The notes under the pieces are model-generated. The model made no database searches and was not told the DNA's origin. It worked only from the letters and a program-made list of their open reading frames with translations. Shown here piece after piece: positions 30,479 to 42,012 of a stretch of 64,000 nt of DNA. The number at the start of each line of letters is the position of its first letter. Within the stretch, counting starts at the first letter, position 1. Origin of the DNA: Nitzschia sp. DOCU1 (Eukaryota > Bacillariophyta > Bacillariophyceae > Bacillariales > Bacillariaceae); the NCBI GenBank assembly GCA_951394045.1, contig OX596000.1, forward strand, positions 1,240,001 to 1,304,000, given 5' to 3'. The position numbers and the translations under genes were made by a program.

Positions 30479-31631
30479 GCCTTATGGCCCTTCCTTCGAT
30501 TGCACTATCACCACGATGCTCGTTGAAGCCATTTAAAGGAAACTGCCCCCCACCGTCGTCAAGTGCTCCTTAAAACCCGATAAATGTTGAGATTTCCATA
30601 CAACCGCAGCCATGATGTTGCTCGGGTACTCCCGTATTTCGTTCAAACTATCAAACACTTCCAGACCTTGCAGTAGCGACGAGGGCCTTGACTTTTCGTA
30701 TAATATGGGCGACGAATGTAGTCGTCACCAATACTGCTCTGACTTGCTTTTTCATTGTAACCGGCGTCCGCAACAGATGCACGCATGGGCATGGGACTGC
30801 CGGCCCACCACATCGATCTTATCCAGACTAAACCTTTCTTCGGAAGCTCGTAGCAGGGCGAACAGATAAACGCATGGTCATAGGACTGCCGGCCCACATC
30901 CATCTTATCGAGACTACTCCAAAACCACAAGGATTGCGAAGGATGGATTGGTCATGGGAACGCGTCAGAATCAAGGGCATGGGCTGGTAGGCTGCCCAAA
31001 ACGGCCCATGATGCTTCAGTTCTTCAAACACCAACATACACTGCTCCCAGAGCTTGAAAAAGTCACCCGTGCAACTTGTCAAGACAGTGTACCTTGCACT
31101 TTTGTGCCATTATATGCGGTTGAGAGTTTCAAACCGCCTTGGCTCAGGAAACCCGCCATCTATCTTGCGACAAAAGCACCCGGCATTATTAGCAATGGTA
31201 GCCTTTACGGTATGGAAGGACCAGACGATGTAGCCATCGTCTCGTGTTTTGTGTTGCTTCCCTGCCCTGCACAAGCGTTCATCTCGTCATGGTGATTGGA
31301 TATGTCGCTTTTTTTAGAGTAAACCATTTACCAAGGTGTGCGTTAGCTTTAGAGAAGTGTTCGGACGCGTCGAACGCAAACGACCATACGGACAAATGTC
31401 CGTTCACGGTCCATCACTCATAACCTAATGTCTGAAATCCCCCGTACGACGGAAAAAAGGCGCGCCTCTCATCCAACTACCACTCAATCCAAAAACGGAG
31501 ATCCCGCAAATCCAAAACTCTTCTGGTCCGGCGACACCATCCATTTTGTTCTTTGGATTCATTTTGTTGTCCGAGGCCAAACACTGATTGTCTTCCGTCA
31601 CTCCTCTATTTTCCTTGCCATTACTATTACC
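30479..31631. other. Spacer between the array and the nucleolin-like gene
   Basis: Contains copy 2 of the ~455-bp block and short remnants of other array spacers (ACTCATAACCTAATGT near 31407). It marks the right edge of the duplicated region. The last ~200 bp should include the promoter of the next gene. Confidence 0.5.
30831..31285 (+). repeat. Duplicated intergenic block, copy 2
   Basis: Second copy of 28807-29260. The bases just before it (about 30765-30830) contain a shorter, diverged piece of the same repeat (GCACGCATGGGCATGGGACTGCCGG). Confidence 0.75.
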
Positions 31632-33440
31632 ATGGGAAGCTCCAAGAAACAAGATGTACGTCATGCTGCTAGTAGGATTGTAGTAATGATGCTTCGGGGT
31701 TCCCGTCGTCCGGGAAATCAGGCTTCGGCCGATGGATTCGGTCGACGAAAGTTTCGTTCGTTTGCCTTGAACGACGACGACTACTCTTTGTTATGATTGC
31801 ATCTCACCGATGATTTTATCCTTGTTGTTTCATAGAAATCCGCTTTGAAAAAGGCCAAGAAGCAAGCTGCTTTGGAAGAAGCCAAAAAGGCAGCGGAAGA
31901 AGCCGCCCGCAAGGCCAAGGAATTGGAAGAAGCCGCCAAAAAGGCAGCCGCTGCTGAAGAATCTTCATCGTCGTCGTCTTCGGACAGTGATAGCGAAAGT
32001 GAAGACGAAGCCAAGGCGCCTGTCAAAAAGGCAACTCCCGCCAAGAAAAAGGATAGCAGCAGTAGCAGCAGCGACTCTAGCGATTCGGAAGAAGAAGAAG
32101 ATGCCAAGCCAAAGAAGGCAGCACCTGCCAAGGTAGCTTCAAAGGCAAAGAAGGCTAGTGACAGTAGCAGTGACAGCGACTCGAGTGATTCTGAAGACGA
32201 GAAAGAAGAAGATAACAAGGCAACCAAAATGGATGTCGACGCCAAAAAGAAAGAAGACAGCGACTCGTCTTCTTCGTCGGATGACGACTCCTCGGATGAG
32301 GAGGAAGAAACTAAAACCAAGCCTACCGGTAAGGCCAAGGTAGAGGCCAAGAAGGATGCTGCCGTCGAAAAGAAGGCAGAGAGCGATTCGGAAAGTTCTT
32401 CTTCATCTTCTAGTGACAGTGAAGACGAAGAAATGGAAGTCGAAAAGACAGAAACCAAAAAGACCAAGGCAGCTAAGGACAAGAAGGAAGATTCTTCTTC
32501 CGACTCGGACAGCAGCTCCGATGAAGAGGAGGAATCCAATGCTACCCCTGCCTCTGAAATTCCCGAGGAAAAGGAAAGTGGCAAGAAGCGTTCCGCCCCC
32601 AAGTCGGACGAACCTCCCACCAAAAAGCAAGCCGTCGAAAGCGGGGAAGAAAGTAGCACCAAGCTTTATGTTCGTGGACTACCCTGGAAGGCAACGCAAG
32701 AGCAAGTCGAGGAATTCTTTTCCAAGTGTGGAAATGGTCCTATCAGTGTGGAGTTGCCTGTGTTGGATGACGGACGCGCATCGGGTACGGCCATTATCGA
32801 ATTCGGCTCCGCCGAAGATGCCGCGGCTGGATTGGAATTGAATCAGGCCGACTTTGATGGACGATGGTTGTCCGTCAAGTACAGTACTCCCAAGCCTATT
32901 TTGGGGGCACGTGATCCCACGACGAAGCAAGAAGGATGCCTCACGGTTTTTATCGGCAACCTTGCCTGGGATGTCGACGAGGATACTATCAAACAAGTCT
33001 TTGGGGATTGTGGGACTATTTCTCAGGTCCGATTCGCGACGGACCGAGAGACGGGTGACTTCAAGGGTTTTGGTCACATTGAGTTTGAGGAGACGGAGGC
33101 TACAGATGCCGCTGTCAAACTTGCGGGCACCGACATTCTTGGTCGGCCGGTGCGAGTCGACTTTGCCAATGACCGCCGTGCGGGTGGAGATGGTGGAGGA
33201 TTCACTCCTCGAGGCGGTGGTGGTGCCCTTGGTGGCGGCGGCCGCGGACGTGGAGGCCGAGGCTACATGAGCGGCGGCGGTGGCAGTGGCGGCTTTAGTG
33301 GAGGCCGAGGAGGCCGCGGCCGTGGCGGAGGTGGCCGTGGGGGTGGTCGCGGTGGCGGTCGCGGTGGAGGAGGATTCAGCGCGGCCAAGCGCTCGGGAGG
33401 CATTGCTGGATTTGCTGGCAAGAAGATCACATTCGATTAA
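31632..33440 (+). CDS. Nucleolin-like RNA-binding protein
   Basis: Likely nucleolar protein acting in rRNA transcription and pre-rRNA processing, like nucleolin, yeast Nsr1 and plant NUC1. Exon 1 (31632-31655, MGSSKKQD), 180-nt intron, exon 2 (31836-33440), 542 residues. Residues ~1-260 alternate Lys/Ala stretches with blocks of Ser/Asp/Glu (SSSSSSSDSDSESEDE), the acidic phospho-tracts of nucleolin. Two RRM domains follow: RNP2 LYVRGLP with a degenerate RNP1 (GTAIIEF), then VFIGNLAW with KGFGHIEF. The C-terminus is an RGG/GAR box (about 75 residues of Gly/Arg). The arrangement acidic, RRM, RRM, RGG is that of nucleolin. An upstream in-frame ATG (31428) would add 68 unconserved residues and is not preferred. 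Confidence 0.9.
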
Positions 33441-34079
33441 GAACACATTTCCACGGCAACAACATTATCAACGGCTGACGACTCGTCCGTCGGCTAGAAA
33501 CAAAATCACTTCATGTTAAGTCAATTTCACTACAATCCACACATTTCATTACTAGTTTCATTTACCATCTCTTAGTCGCAAGTCATTATTGCCCATTGGT
33601 TGCTCGTCTATATTAAAAATATTGTTTCCATGCAAGGGCGGCCGACAGCTGCCTCGCCCGTCGGCTCACCGCAGCACTTACCATCTCTTTTGTCAGGATC
33701 GTCGTCGTCCTGGTCATCTACTACTAGTAGTAGCTTGCGCGCTCTGTGTGCTCGATTCTCTGAATCGGGTTCTCGTAGCTCCGTCTTAAAATAGGTACTA
33801 TCACCTGAAAAAAGCGGCATTTGAAACAGCAAAACCATTGTCCATTTTGAATACAATGCACTGGCTACTCAATGATGTTAGTTTTGATTTCACATTTCTT
33901 TGTCGTCATCCTGGTCCCACTAGTAGTCGTGTTCGCTTGCCCTTTTTATCACTCTAGATTTTTCGTCTGGATCATTCTTGTGGCTCTAGTAGCGCTGAAC
34001 CACGAACTACTACTAGGAGAAAGAGTACACACACCCAGAACGACATGCCAGCTCCTATATATTTGCATTTGCCAATCTT
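33441..34079. other. Convergent intergenic region
   Basis: 3' flanks of the nucleolin-like gene and the BRO1 gene. No gene seen. Has several CTAGTAGT strings (33719-33731, 33918-33925, 34009-34017). Confidence 0.45.
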
Positions 34080-35318
34080 CTACTTTTTAGTAGTATCGTA
34101 CCATTGAAATAAGGACACTTGAGGTTGCAACATGGCCGCTGCAAGGGGTACATTTGATTTGACCATGATTTGAGCTCGAATTTCTGGTAATTGCAAAGGT
34201 ACATCCTCCAAATAAATCGTGTCATTGTCGGTACGAGCTCGCTCGAAACGATCCTTGGCTAATTTCAATAGAGTTTGAATCTCTGTCAAATCCAGCGAGG
34301 CGGATTTGTAAAACTCGAAACATTCCTTGAGTTGCGATAGACATTCTGCCAATCGTGCCAATTCCAAGCCATGTTGTTTCTGCAAGCGATGTTCGATACT
34401 CATATGAAAGGTCGCTCGAGCTTGACTGGTGAGAGATTGTGCCTTGCATTGAGTAGCCCATGTCTGCGAAGGTTTGGGCACTTCGGATTGTAATCGAGGA
34501 TCTTGTGCCAGCACTAATGAGTCGTTAAACAAGGCTGCGGCAGCTTGTACCAAAAAGGCCAAAGTGGAATGAGATCGTTGTTGATCCCCAGAACCCAGAT
34601 TAGCCAATTTGTAAATACAATATTGTGCTTGAGCTTTGCAAAGCGTTTGCCAAAATTGTAACATGCCCTTGGAATAATCCACGGTCGAATAGTCTTCCTG
34701 AAAAGGTTCGACTAGTTCTTGGAGTGTCGCCAAAAGACTGGCCGACGATTGAAATAACGAAATGGCCGTTTTACATCCTTCCGCACTAGTCCAATCTTGT
34801 TGGGTTGCTCCTTCAAAGGATTGCAAAGCTGCGACATTCCATAAACATCCACATCGTTCCCACACTAAAGAATGATGCGTTTCCAATTGTTTGGTAGCAA
34901 AGGCTCCTCTCCATACCAAGGCAATCGAATCGTGATTTTCATTGGTGGGAAATCCTCGCTTTTCAAATTGCAACAAAGTAGCATGATATTCTTGACAATC
35001 TTGCAAGGCACGTTGAGCTAATGCGGCCTTGTGAGAATCCAATAAGTGTTCCGACAAGCAATTTCGCAACGCCGCCAATCGCAACAATTCCGAACGACAT
35101 TCTACCGAAGTAAAGGTAGGTTTGGGTATCAACCACATTGCTGGAGTGGGTGGGGCGTCATCATCATTGTCATGATGATGATGGTAGTGGCTGCTGGTGC
35201 CGTTGTGGTTGTCGTGGTCGTCGTCCTGAGGATTATCAAGCCAGTTCGCTAGCGGTTGTACGAGATCATAACGTGGTGGCACTTTCAAGGGCATGTACAA
35301 GAGCAACGAAGTGGACAT
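34080..35318 (-). CDS. BRO1-domain protein
   Basis: 412 residues, ATG at 35318, single exon. The body has the pattern of a BRO1 domain (ALIX, Bro1, Rim20, BROX). Features include DSIALVWRGAF, LVWERCGCLWNVAALQS, a long run of amphipathic helices with KAQAQYCIYKLA, and the conserved end DNDTIYLEDVP / LPEIRAQIMVKSNVP. BRO1 domains bind the ESCRT-III subunit CHMP4/Snf7 and act in endosomal sorting and membrane repair. There is no V-domain or Pro-rich tail, so it is a BRO1-only protein like BROX. A His/Asp-rich insertion (about residues 30-56) is low complexity. The C-terminus has no CaaX box. Confidence 0.82.
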   Translation of the reverse strand: MSTSLLLYMPLKVPPRYDLVQPLANWLDNPQDDDHDNHNGTSSHYHHHHDNDDDAPPTPAMWLIPKPTFTSVECRSELLRLAALRNCLSEHLLDSHKAALAQRALQDCQEYHATLLQFEKRGFPTNENHDSIALVWRGAFATKQLETHHSLVWERCGCLWNVAALQSFEGATQQDWTSAEGCKTAISLFQSSASLLATLQELVEPFQEDYSTVDYSKGMLQFWQTLCKAQAQYCIYKLANLGSGDQQRSHSTLAFLVQAAAALFNDSLVLAQDPRLQSEVPKPSQTWATQCKAQSLTSQARATFHMSIEHRLQKQHGLELARLAECLSQLKECFEFYKSASLDLTEIQTLLKLAKDRFERARTDNDTIYLEDVPLQLPEIRAQIMVKSNVPLAAAMLQPQVSLFQWYDTTKK

Positions 35319-35799
35319 TTTGATGATAACAGTGATGATGGAGGCGTTGCTAATTGTAGGATATGAACACTACACTGATGCTTCGTCTCTTGCTGCTACT
35401 ACCGGCCCGATGAGAGAGAGTGACGAAAGCGAGAAAGATAAAATATCCAACGCACGAATCAAAAAAGGGGATACAGTAATTTCTGGTTGGTTGCACCTCT
35501 TTCATCCCCCCCCCGAAAACTGCGCGAGGAATGCGTGTCGACGTCATCGGCGAGTCTGCCCGTCTACTATAGTCCATTGGGTCGTCGGCACTTTGAGTTG
35601 TCGTCGTCAATCTAACTGTATGATAGCATAGCAAGAAAACGTAATGGGTGTGGCAACGGCAAGATTCAGTAGCAAGCCTTGGCGAATTTACTTAGCAAAT
35701 CAACTACAAATGCTGGACGAAAAGGGGATGTGTTTTTTCTTGGAGGGCATGCTGCTGATCATGGCGGCGGCGATTGCTGCATTCTCGAATGCAGCTAGC
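35319..35799. other. Upstream of the BRO1 gene, no gene seen
   Basis: Holds the promoter region of the BRO1 gene and unassigned DNA up to the copia fragment. An open frame from 35644 reads into the fragment, but its first ~50 codons do not match reverse transcriptase. Confidence 0.4.
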
Positions 35800-37172
35800 T
35801 TTTACATCCGAATCGAGAAAGGCATGTACGGCTTACCTCAGGCTGGCATCCTTGCCAATCAGCAATTGGAACGTCGCCTAGGCAAACACGGATTCTACCA
35901 GAGCCGACACACGCCCGGTTTTTGGAAGCACACCACCAAACCAATCAGTTTTTGCTTGGTGGTCGATGATTTCGCCGTGAAATACATCGCAAAAGACGAT
36001 GCCAATCACCTCCTTACCTTGCTGCAACGCGATTATGAGGCTGTCTCCACAGACTGGGAAGCCAAATTATTCGGAGGCATCACACTCAAGTGGGACTACG
36101 ACAACCGCACCTGTGACATGTCCATGCCTGGCTACATCAAATCCGCCCTCGAGAAATACGGCCATCCAGCCCCAACCAAGCCCCAACATGCTCCACATCG
36201 CCATGCTGAACCGCAATATGGGAAGAAAGTCCAAACCGTGGCCCCGCCTGATTTGACTCCACGTCTCACCAAAGAAGAAGTCACCCGCATCCAACAAATC
36301 GTCGGAACCAATCTGTTCTACGCTCGGGGAGTCGATCCGACCATGCTCATGACCCTCAGTGAAGTAGCATCGCAGCAATCCAATGCACCCGAACATACCA
36401 AAGCCGATGTGAAACAGTTTCTTGACTACTGTGCCACTCACCCCGATGCCATCATCCGATTCAAAGCCAGCGACATGAAACTCAAAGGCCACAGCAACGC
36501 CAGCTACCTCACATCGCTCGCCGCGCACAGCAGAGTTGGCGGTCACTGGTACCTTGGCAAACGTGACGATCCCAATTTCTTCAATGGCCCTGTCCTCAAC
36601 GTCGCGGGTATTCTTCGACTTGTAGCATCCTCGGCCTCGGAAGCAGAAATTGGCGGCCTCTTCGTCAATATGAAGGAGGGTATCATCCTACGACAAACTC
36701 TTGCAGACATGGGCTACCCACAATCAACCACACCGATCATTACTGACAACTCAACAGCGAATGGAATAGCCAATGCATCCATCAAGCCCAATCGCTCACG
36801 AGCCATCGACATGCGGTATCATTGGATCCGTGACCGTGTCACCGAGAAAGATTCGACGTCAAATGGGAGCCGGGACAAACCAATTTAGCCAACTACTTCA
36901 CTAAACATCATTCGGCAGCGCACCACCAACGTATGCGCCCTTTCTATCTTCATTGTCCCCCATCCGAGCTACAGTTGCACTCAGCCATCCAAAACGTCCT
37001 CGACTTGCACTGCGAGGGTGTGTTGAACTTCCCTCCGTTCAGCTCACGTCATCCAGTGCAATCCGAGCCGGCCGGTCATTCCGGCGGGCGCGCAAGCCGG
37101 CCAACGGTCATCAACGGTCGCCCGCCGGCCGCCAATGCGCAGACCACTCAACTCGTAGCAACCCCTCATTAA
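35800..37172 (+). pseudogene. Truncated copia reverse transcriptase/RNase H fragment
   Basis: From about 35805 the frame matches the second half of a copia-type reverse transcriptase: YIRIEKGMYGLPQAGILANQ and the active-site block FCLVVDDFAVKYI. It then continues through WDYDNRTCDMSMPGYI, THPDAIIRFKASDMKL and RNase H motifs (SSASEAEIGGLF, ITDNSTANGIAN, DMRYHWIRDRV). The first half of pol, integrase and gag are missing, and no LTR was seen. One base is lost near 36850; in the shifted frame the expected WEPGQTNLANYFTKHHSAAH ending follows. It belongs to a different copia lineage from the intact element at 16-22 kb. Inactive. Confidence 0.85.
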
Positions 37173-38073
37173 TTTACGGTAGTTTGCTCCCCGTTATCGT
37201 ATCATCAATGGCATCACCAACGACAAAAACCAAAGGCTACGAAAGAAGAAAAAAGACACGCTTCTGTTCCGATAACACCGAAAGATCTATTCGTAAAATT
37301 GAGATACCCTTCTGGGGAATTCTGGTAGGGGCTATGATATTTGCTAACCTATCTGCTGACGTGACTTTATCTAAATTCTTTGACAATTCGCTATTGATCT
37401 TGGAGGGGCACTATGCGGTTATTTAAAGTTACAGCATTGATACTATGTAAAAATCAAAGGCATCTGATTCGAATTGACGTGGTGGTTTGGGGAAACGCGA
37501 AATTCTTCGATTGTCGTCACAAAATATGGATCCTTTCGCCTTGCTTCGTGGTCGGCTTCTCTACTCTAGACTGACGAAAGAGAAACTACCGATAGTACAA
37601 TCGCTCCCCACCAAGAATGGAATGGCTGTAGCTCGGCAGCGCTAATTGCTTCTAATAATCATTGCGCGAGCGATTGACTCCTCTCGACTACCCGAGAGGA
37701 GGCTTTGGTGGGCGGCAGCAGCTGCGAAAGATTATACTACTTTTGTGAAGAAGATGGAAACGAGTTCCAATAATAGATATATGATACTACTACTTCTTCT
37801 TCGAGTGGTTTACCTTGTATCGTACCAGAGTGATCGGCTGCCGGCTACTAGCATACGGATCCATAGCTTTGTTTTGGAGTAGACTCAAAAAGGAAACGCT
37901 CCTACTGCGTAGTAGAATCAGAAAGAGGAGATAGCGTACCACTTTAGCATAGTGTTATGAGTTCTAAAATGTTAAGTTAGCGTAAAGTATCAAATCAGTA
38001 TATGCGGAACTTTTTTCGCAAAGAAAGAATAGGATGTAGCGCACACCCAAATGTCTCTCTCTCTCTCTCTCTC
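37173..38073. other. Intergenic, no gene recognised
   Basis: A short open frame at 37208-37426 (72 codons, one hydrophobic stretch) has no support. A CT dinucleotide run lies at 38054-38074, at the 3' edge of the next gene. Confidence 0.4.
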
Positions 38074-38829
38074 TTAAGCACTTCTTGCTAGCATTGAGAG
38101 CGAAACTCGAGGAGATGTAGGCGATGTACGTTTAGGCACGAGAAGCGGCCTGTCAACTGTCTTTGGCGAGCAATCCAGCTGCGCCAGAGACGACGTGGTA
38201 GGATCAGAGTCATCCCAACAACCGAAGTCATCCAGTGCCTTGACCAGATCAAAGTTATCCATGGGGCAGTCGCTTCTGTTGTTATCATTCAACAAAGAAG
38301 AAGACGACAGGGACTGGGAGGGCAGGTCGTAAGGAAGATGGGAAAAGAGAGAGGGAAGGGGACCAAGGTCCATTGGCGTTCTGGAATTGCTGTTTAGTGT
38401 GGTGCAGCTGTGATGACGCGAGAGCAGTTTGCGGCGGGATGCCTTTGGCGTCGTGCCTCGCAAGGGATGCTTCAGTGGCTTGTCGAGACTTCCGCTGGAA
38501 GGGGACATGGCAAGTCTTCCGTCAAAGCTTGCCCTTCGGGATAGTTTAGGGGCCATCATGGCTGGATCAATCACCTCGTTGCATGTGCTTGATTTTCGGC
38601 GCCTGAGAACAGATGGGCTCGTGTCCATGGCACCCAAAGGAGAGCCTTCGTTTTCCAGACGACGCAGGCAGCCATCGCTATCCCACCGGCATGTCTTCTT
38701 CAGTCTTCGGTGCCCCGACGTGTCCTTGATTGGATGAGAAATCCTCGCATTGTCATCCACCAAAAGAAAGCTTTCAGAACTTGATTCGGAGAGCTGAACG
38801 CCCAAGTTTGCAAAGTATTCGGTATACAT
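38074..38829 (-). CDS. Ser/Arg-rich protein of unknown function
   Basis: 251 residues from the ATG at 38829 (MYTEYFANLGVQL). The protein is mostly disordered, with several RRxS-type sites that could be phosphorylated by basophilic kinases (SVLRRRKSST, LSRRASFDGRLAM, KASRRKLLSRHHS). Near the end is a Leu/Asp/Trp patch (FDLVKALDDFGCWDDSD). No domain was recognised; proteins with repeated RRASFDG-like motifs occur in diatoms, but I cannot assign a role. The frame stays open 39 codons upstream without another ATG. Probably real because the composition is protein-like and the frame is long, but expression is unproven. Confidence 0.55.
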   Translation of the reverse strand: MYTEYFANLGVQLSESSSESFLLVDDNARISHPIKDTSGHRRLKKTCRWDSDGCLRRLENEGSPLGAMDTSPSVLRRRKSSTCNEVIDPAMMAPKLSRRASFDGRLAMSPSSGSLDKPLKHPLRGTTPKASRRKLLSRHHSCTTLNSNSRTPMDLGPLPSLFSHLPYDLPSQSLSSSSLLNDNNRSDCPMDNFDLVKALDDFGCWDDSDPTTSSLAQLDCSPKTVDRPLLVPKRTSPTSPRVSLSMLARSA

Positions 38830-40605
38830 TGTTGAGTTTGTGGTATCTTCAAATTTGTGACTTCCAGTTTGTGAGAAGACCAGGTATCGGTTTTCGATGA
38901 AACAGCTTTGCACAGTTGACAATTGCTGGATATGCCAATGAAGCACAACGAACTTTGGTTAGTGTCCTGATACTCGCATCGACATAATTATTTCATTTTA
39001 TATTTTGCAACACGCAAGGTTGCGAAGGAAGTCTATCACCGCTTGCGTTGATAAAGGCTCGCATATCTTGCCACCTCACACTGGTGACTCGCTTTGATAT
39101 TTCGCTCGACAGCCGGTCGCGAACAGAGACACTTCTTTTCTTATGCTCCGTCGACAAAGACTTCGCAGGAATAAGTAAATTTCTATCCTGACGTTTTGAG
39201 AATGCCTGGTAGCTTCGTTTTCGAGACCCGGATTTTGCTTATCAATCAGGGCGGTGACAGCGCATCCATTCTGAACTGATGTATAAAAGTTTTAGTATTG
39301 GTTTTTGAACTCCATAGTTTTGACGGATGCAGGTAGCCGAAAATAGTGCCCAAACGGTATCCTTAAGTATTTCGAATGTAGAGTGCGTTGGCTTTCGCCG
39401 GGCAATACCGGTTAGGCGACCACTTCGGAAAGAAACACGAGCCAAACTTTTAAGCCATCGATGTTAGCGGGAAAAACATTAGTGCCCTCGGGTCGGGAAG
39501 CACGCAGAACGCATTCTTCATTCTTTCTGCAAGCCGAGCTGAGAGGGCCGACATGGCATAACTTGACACCGACCGTGCTTTTGGAACAAGTTTTGCTTTT
39601 CTCGCCTCGCCACGTCGGCGGACACAAGCTACCCCATCCAATACATTCTTCGCATCTTTTGGCACGGCCTTCCCCTTCTGGTAATATCTTCGTCTAACCA
39701 GAGAGTGCTGCTTATGGACGACTGTTCTCATCTGTTCGACATTGACAGCATGAACCATCTTCGCCATCTGAATCAGATCATCCGAAGGAGCCCTCTTGTT
39801 CTTGTACGCGAATTGACGGAGATCCTTCTATCACGATGCTTGATTTTGTTCTCCGTGTTCTAGATGGCCATGTTTGTATGATGTGCTCGGATTGAAGAGT
39901 CAGCAGCAGGGAACTTCTGCTAGTCCGTATCCCTAGAGAGCAAGAAAGAAGTAAACATCATCAGCTGATATGTTGCGTTGGGAGCTTCTCCTATTACCTA
40001 GATTCAATGATAGTCCGACCGAAAAGAATGGACTACTATCATCATAGCTGATTGCAACGATCTTTTGCTTGGAGTATGCTTTCCTTCTTACTCGTAGTAG
40101 GTAGTTCTTGTTGGCTGGTGGTGGTGGCTGTCGAATCTACTAGGTAGCCGACGATCAAGCGATTCTGTGAGATTGTCCCTCTCGATCGTCAAGGTAGATA
40201 ACACCTAGATAGTTTGCACTCTACGCTGCTTTAATAGTAGTAGTACTCCTCTTGGTATCAGGATTGTGAAAGAGGTGTAGCACAATTACTACGAAATACT
40301 AGCACTCTAGTAGCAACTACCATATTGTTTCCTTCTAACGTGTAATGAATGGTGGTAGTTGTAGCACTCTATACAACATGACTATCAATCTACTACGTCA
40401 AACGGCATGCAAAGCTGGCGGGTACACTCCTCGATTCGCAAAATTATAGTAGTGACGAGTGAGAAGCCAACTACAATAGTCATGATACTAGCATTACTAG
40501 TCTCTATAAAAAGAATGGTCCTCTTTCATCCTCCTGGTCTAAAATAGTCGTTCGCCAAATAGGACGAGGACAAATGGGAACGACTTACTGTATATCTTGC
40601 CCCTA
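38830..40605. other. Long intergenic region, no gene supported
   Basis: About 1.8 kb. Minus-strand frames at 39412-39767 are short and overlapping; one is Cys-containing but has no family. From about 40110 to 40520 the DNA is rich in CTAGTAG/ACTACTA strings, as in other spacers here. Confidence 0.4.
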
Positions 40606-42012
40606 CTATTCAATCGGGACCATGTGGGGGGCACCCAAAGACAAATCGCCAATATCGTCGTGATGATCGTTGGACGACATGTCCGTCTCAAAGCCTGCCA
40701 GCAAACGACCCAACGATTCGACACTCGATGCAATATTGTGAGAATCATGAAGATGATCGCTCGGTAGGATATCCTCTTCGTTGTGTGCTGCGGGTACAAT
40801 CTCTGGGCCCAACAGGATCGACTGTTGCTGGAGCAAAGAGGACGACAAGTCGGCGTCCTGTTCCGTCTTGTTGACGACATCGACGGTCGGGTTCGTAGTG
40901 GCAGTCGACAAACTGCTAGCAGCAGTACTCTGGTTATCGTTGTTCTTCTCGTTGGCTGGTGACTTGAGCAGCACCTTCTTCCAGGCCTTTACAAAATTGT
41001 TCCAGAGTTCGTAACCATACATCCACTGCGCCTTGACCCAGGCTTGAGCAGATTCCATGACGGTCGGAAAATGAATTGGAGACGGGGCCTGAAGAACCAC
41101 TCCCATGACGATCAAAATGGGTAATAGAATCCACAACAACGTCAGGAGAATGCCCATCTGAGCTGGTGCTGCGGTTTCCTGTTCATAGCTTCGAATGGCT
41201 TGAAAGTAAAGCGTCGCCGCACGAGGTCGGCTCTCGAGTACCATAAAGTCTCGTTCGGCTTGATCCAAAAGCAAACAATACTTTTGGGTGCGATGAACTT
41301 GTGGTGGTGCACACGAATACACCGATAGTGGGTGTGCTTGATAATCTGCCGCAGTCGTGATCCTAGTCAAGGCTGCCTTGCGCAATACCATGGCCATCTG
41401 AGGCGTTTCCACATCAAAGGCTGGATTGAACATGCCTCGTTCCACCAGCGAGGCTTGTTTGTAGGCTTGTACGGCGTCTGCCGTATCCCCCGCTAGCCAA
41501 TGTTCGTCGCCCAGCGATTCCAAGGCCCAGCTGTCTTGAATACGTGTCGTCAAATGAGCAAATTCCGGCAACAACTCGCCCCATAGAGTCGGTTCCATAC
41601 GAAGGACTTGCCAGAAAGCTTGATTGCTAAGAGTTGGCTGGCCAGCATCCTGGTAGAGTTGCCCTAGACGTTGATAGACATTGGAAATGTCTGCCGAATA
41701 CAAGGCATTCTGCTGAACTTGTAGCAAAGCAATGGCTTGATAGTAGGCTTGTGCGGCTTCGTCATAGTGTTTGAGTTTGGCATGAGCATGACCGAGCCAC
41801 AATTGCACTTCTGCCTCCAGGTCCGTTTTGCTGCCAAGCAAAACTTGCAAGGCGGCTTGAAATTCCGGGAGACCCGCATCCGTCGCCGTCCAAGAATGAT
41901 ACAAGACCTTGCCTTGCTGCAGAAGAAACTCGGCTTGTTGATCCCATGACGACGACGTATTCACATTAGACTCGTCATTATTGTCATGAATGTGATTACT
42001 GTCGGCCGTCAT
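40606..42012 (-). CDS. TPR-like protein with a single membrane segment
   Basis: 468 residues from the ATG at 42012 (MTADSNHIHD). The open frame extends upstream, but that part looks like UTR. Residues about 25-170 form TPR-type helical pairs (LWLGHAHAKLKHYDEAAQAYYQAIAL, VYQRLGQLYQDAGQPTLSNQAF). Further TPR-like pairs follow (LGDEHWLAGDTADAVQAYKQAS). One strongly hydrophobic helix (MGILLTLLWILLPILIVMGVVL, about residues 290-312) is followed by a Ser/Asp-rich tail. The TPR part would lie on one side of a membrane as a protein-binding platform. The organelle is not indicated: there is no clear signal peptide. No orthologue recognised. Confidence 0.75.
   Translation of the reverse strand: MTADSNHIHDNNDESNVNTSSSWDQQAEFLLQQGKVLYHSWTATDAGLPEFQAALQVLLGSKTDLEAEVQLWLGHAHAKLKHYDEAAQAYYQAIALLQVQQNALYSADISNVYQRLGQLYQDAGQPTLSNQAFWQVLRMEPTLWGELLPEFAHLTTRIQDSWALESLGDEHWLAGDTADAVQAYKQASLVERGMFNPAFDVETPQMAMVLRKAALTRITTAADYQAHPLSVYSCAPPQVHRTQKYCLLLDQAERDFMVLESRPRAATLYFQAIRSYEQETAAPAQMGILLTLLWILLPILIVMGVVLQAPSPIHFPTVMESAQAWVKAQWMYGYELWNNFVKAWKKVLLKSPANEKNNDNQSTAASSLSTATTNPTVDVVNKTEQDADLSSSLLQQQSILLGPEIVPAAHNEEDILPSDHLHDSHNIASSVESLGRLLAGFETDMSSNDHHDDIGDLSLGAPHMVPIE

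Noticed and set aside
31428..31631. Upstream in-frame start for the nucleolin-like gene
   Set aside because: The added 68 residues are not nucleolin-like; MGSSKKQD at the short first exon is the simpler start.
31781..32662. Minus-strand Ser/Leu-rich frame of 293 codons
   Set aside because: Antisense of the acidic repeats of the nucleolin-like gene.
35644..35799. First ~50 codons of the open frame before the copia fragment
   Set aside because: They do not match reverse transcriptase and probably are unrelated flanking DNA that happens to be open.
38054..38074. CT dinucleotide run
   Set aside because: Ordinary microsatellite at a gene end; nothing further.
39412..39767. Overlapping minus-strand frames, one with several Cys
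   Set aside because: Short, no matching family, two frames equally open; looks like chance.
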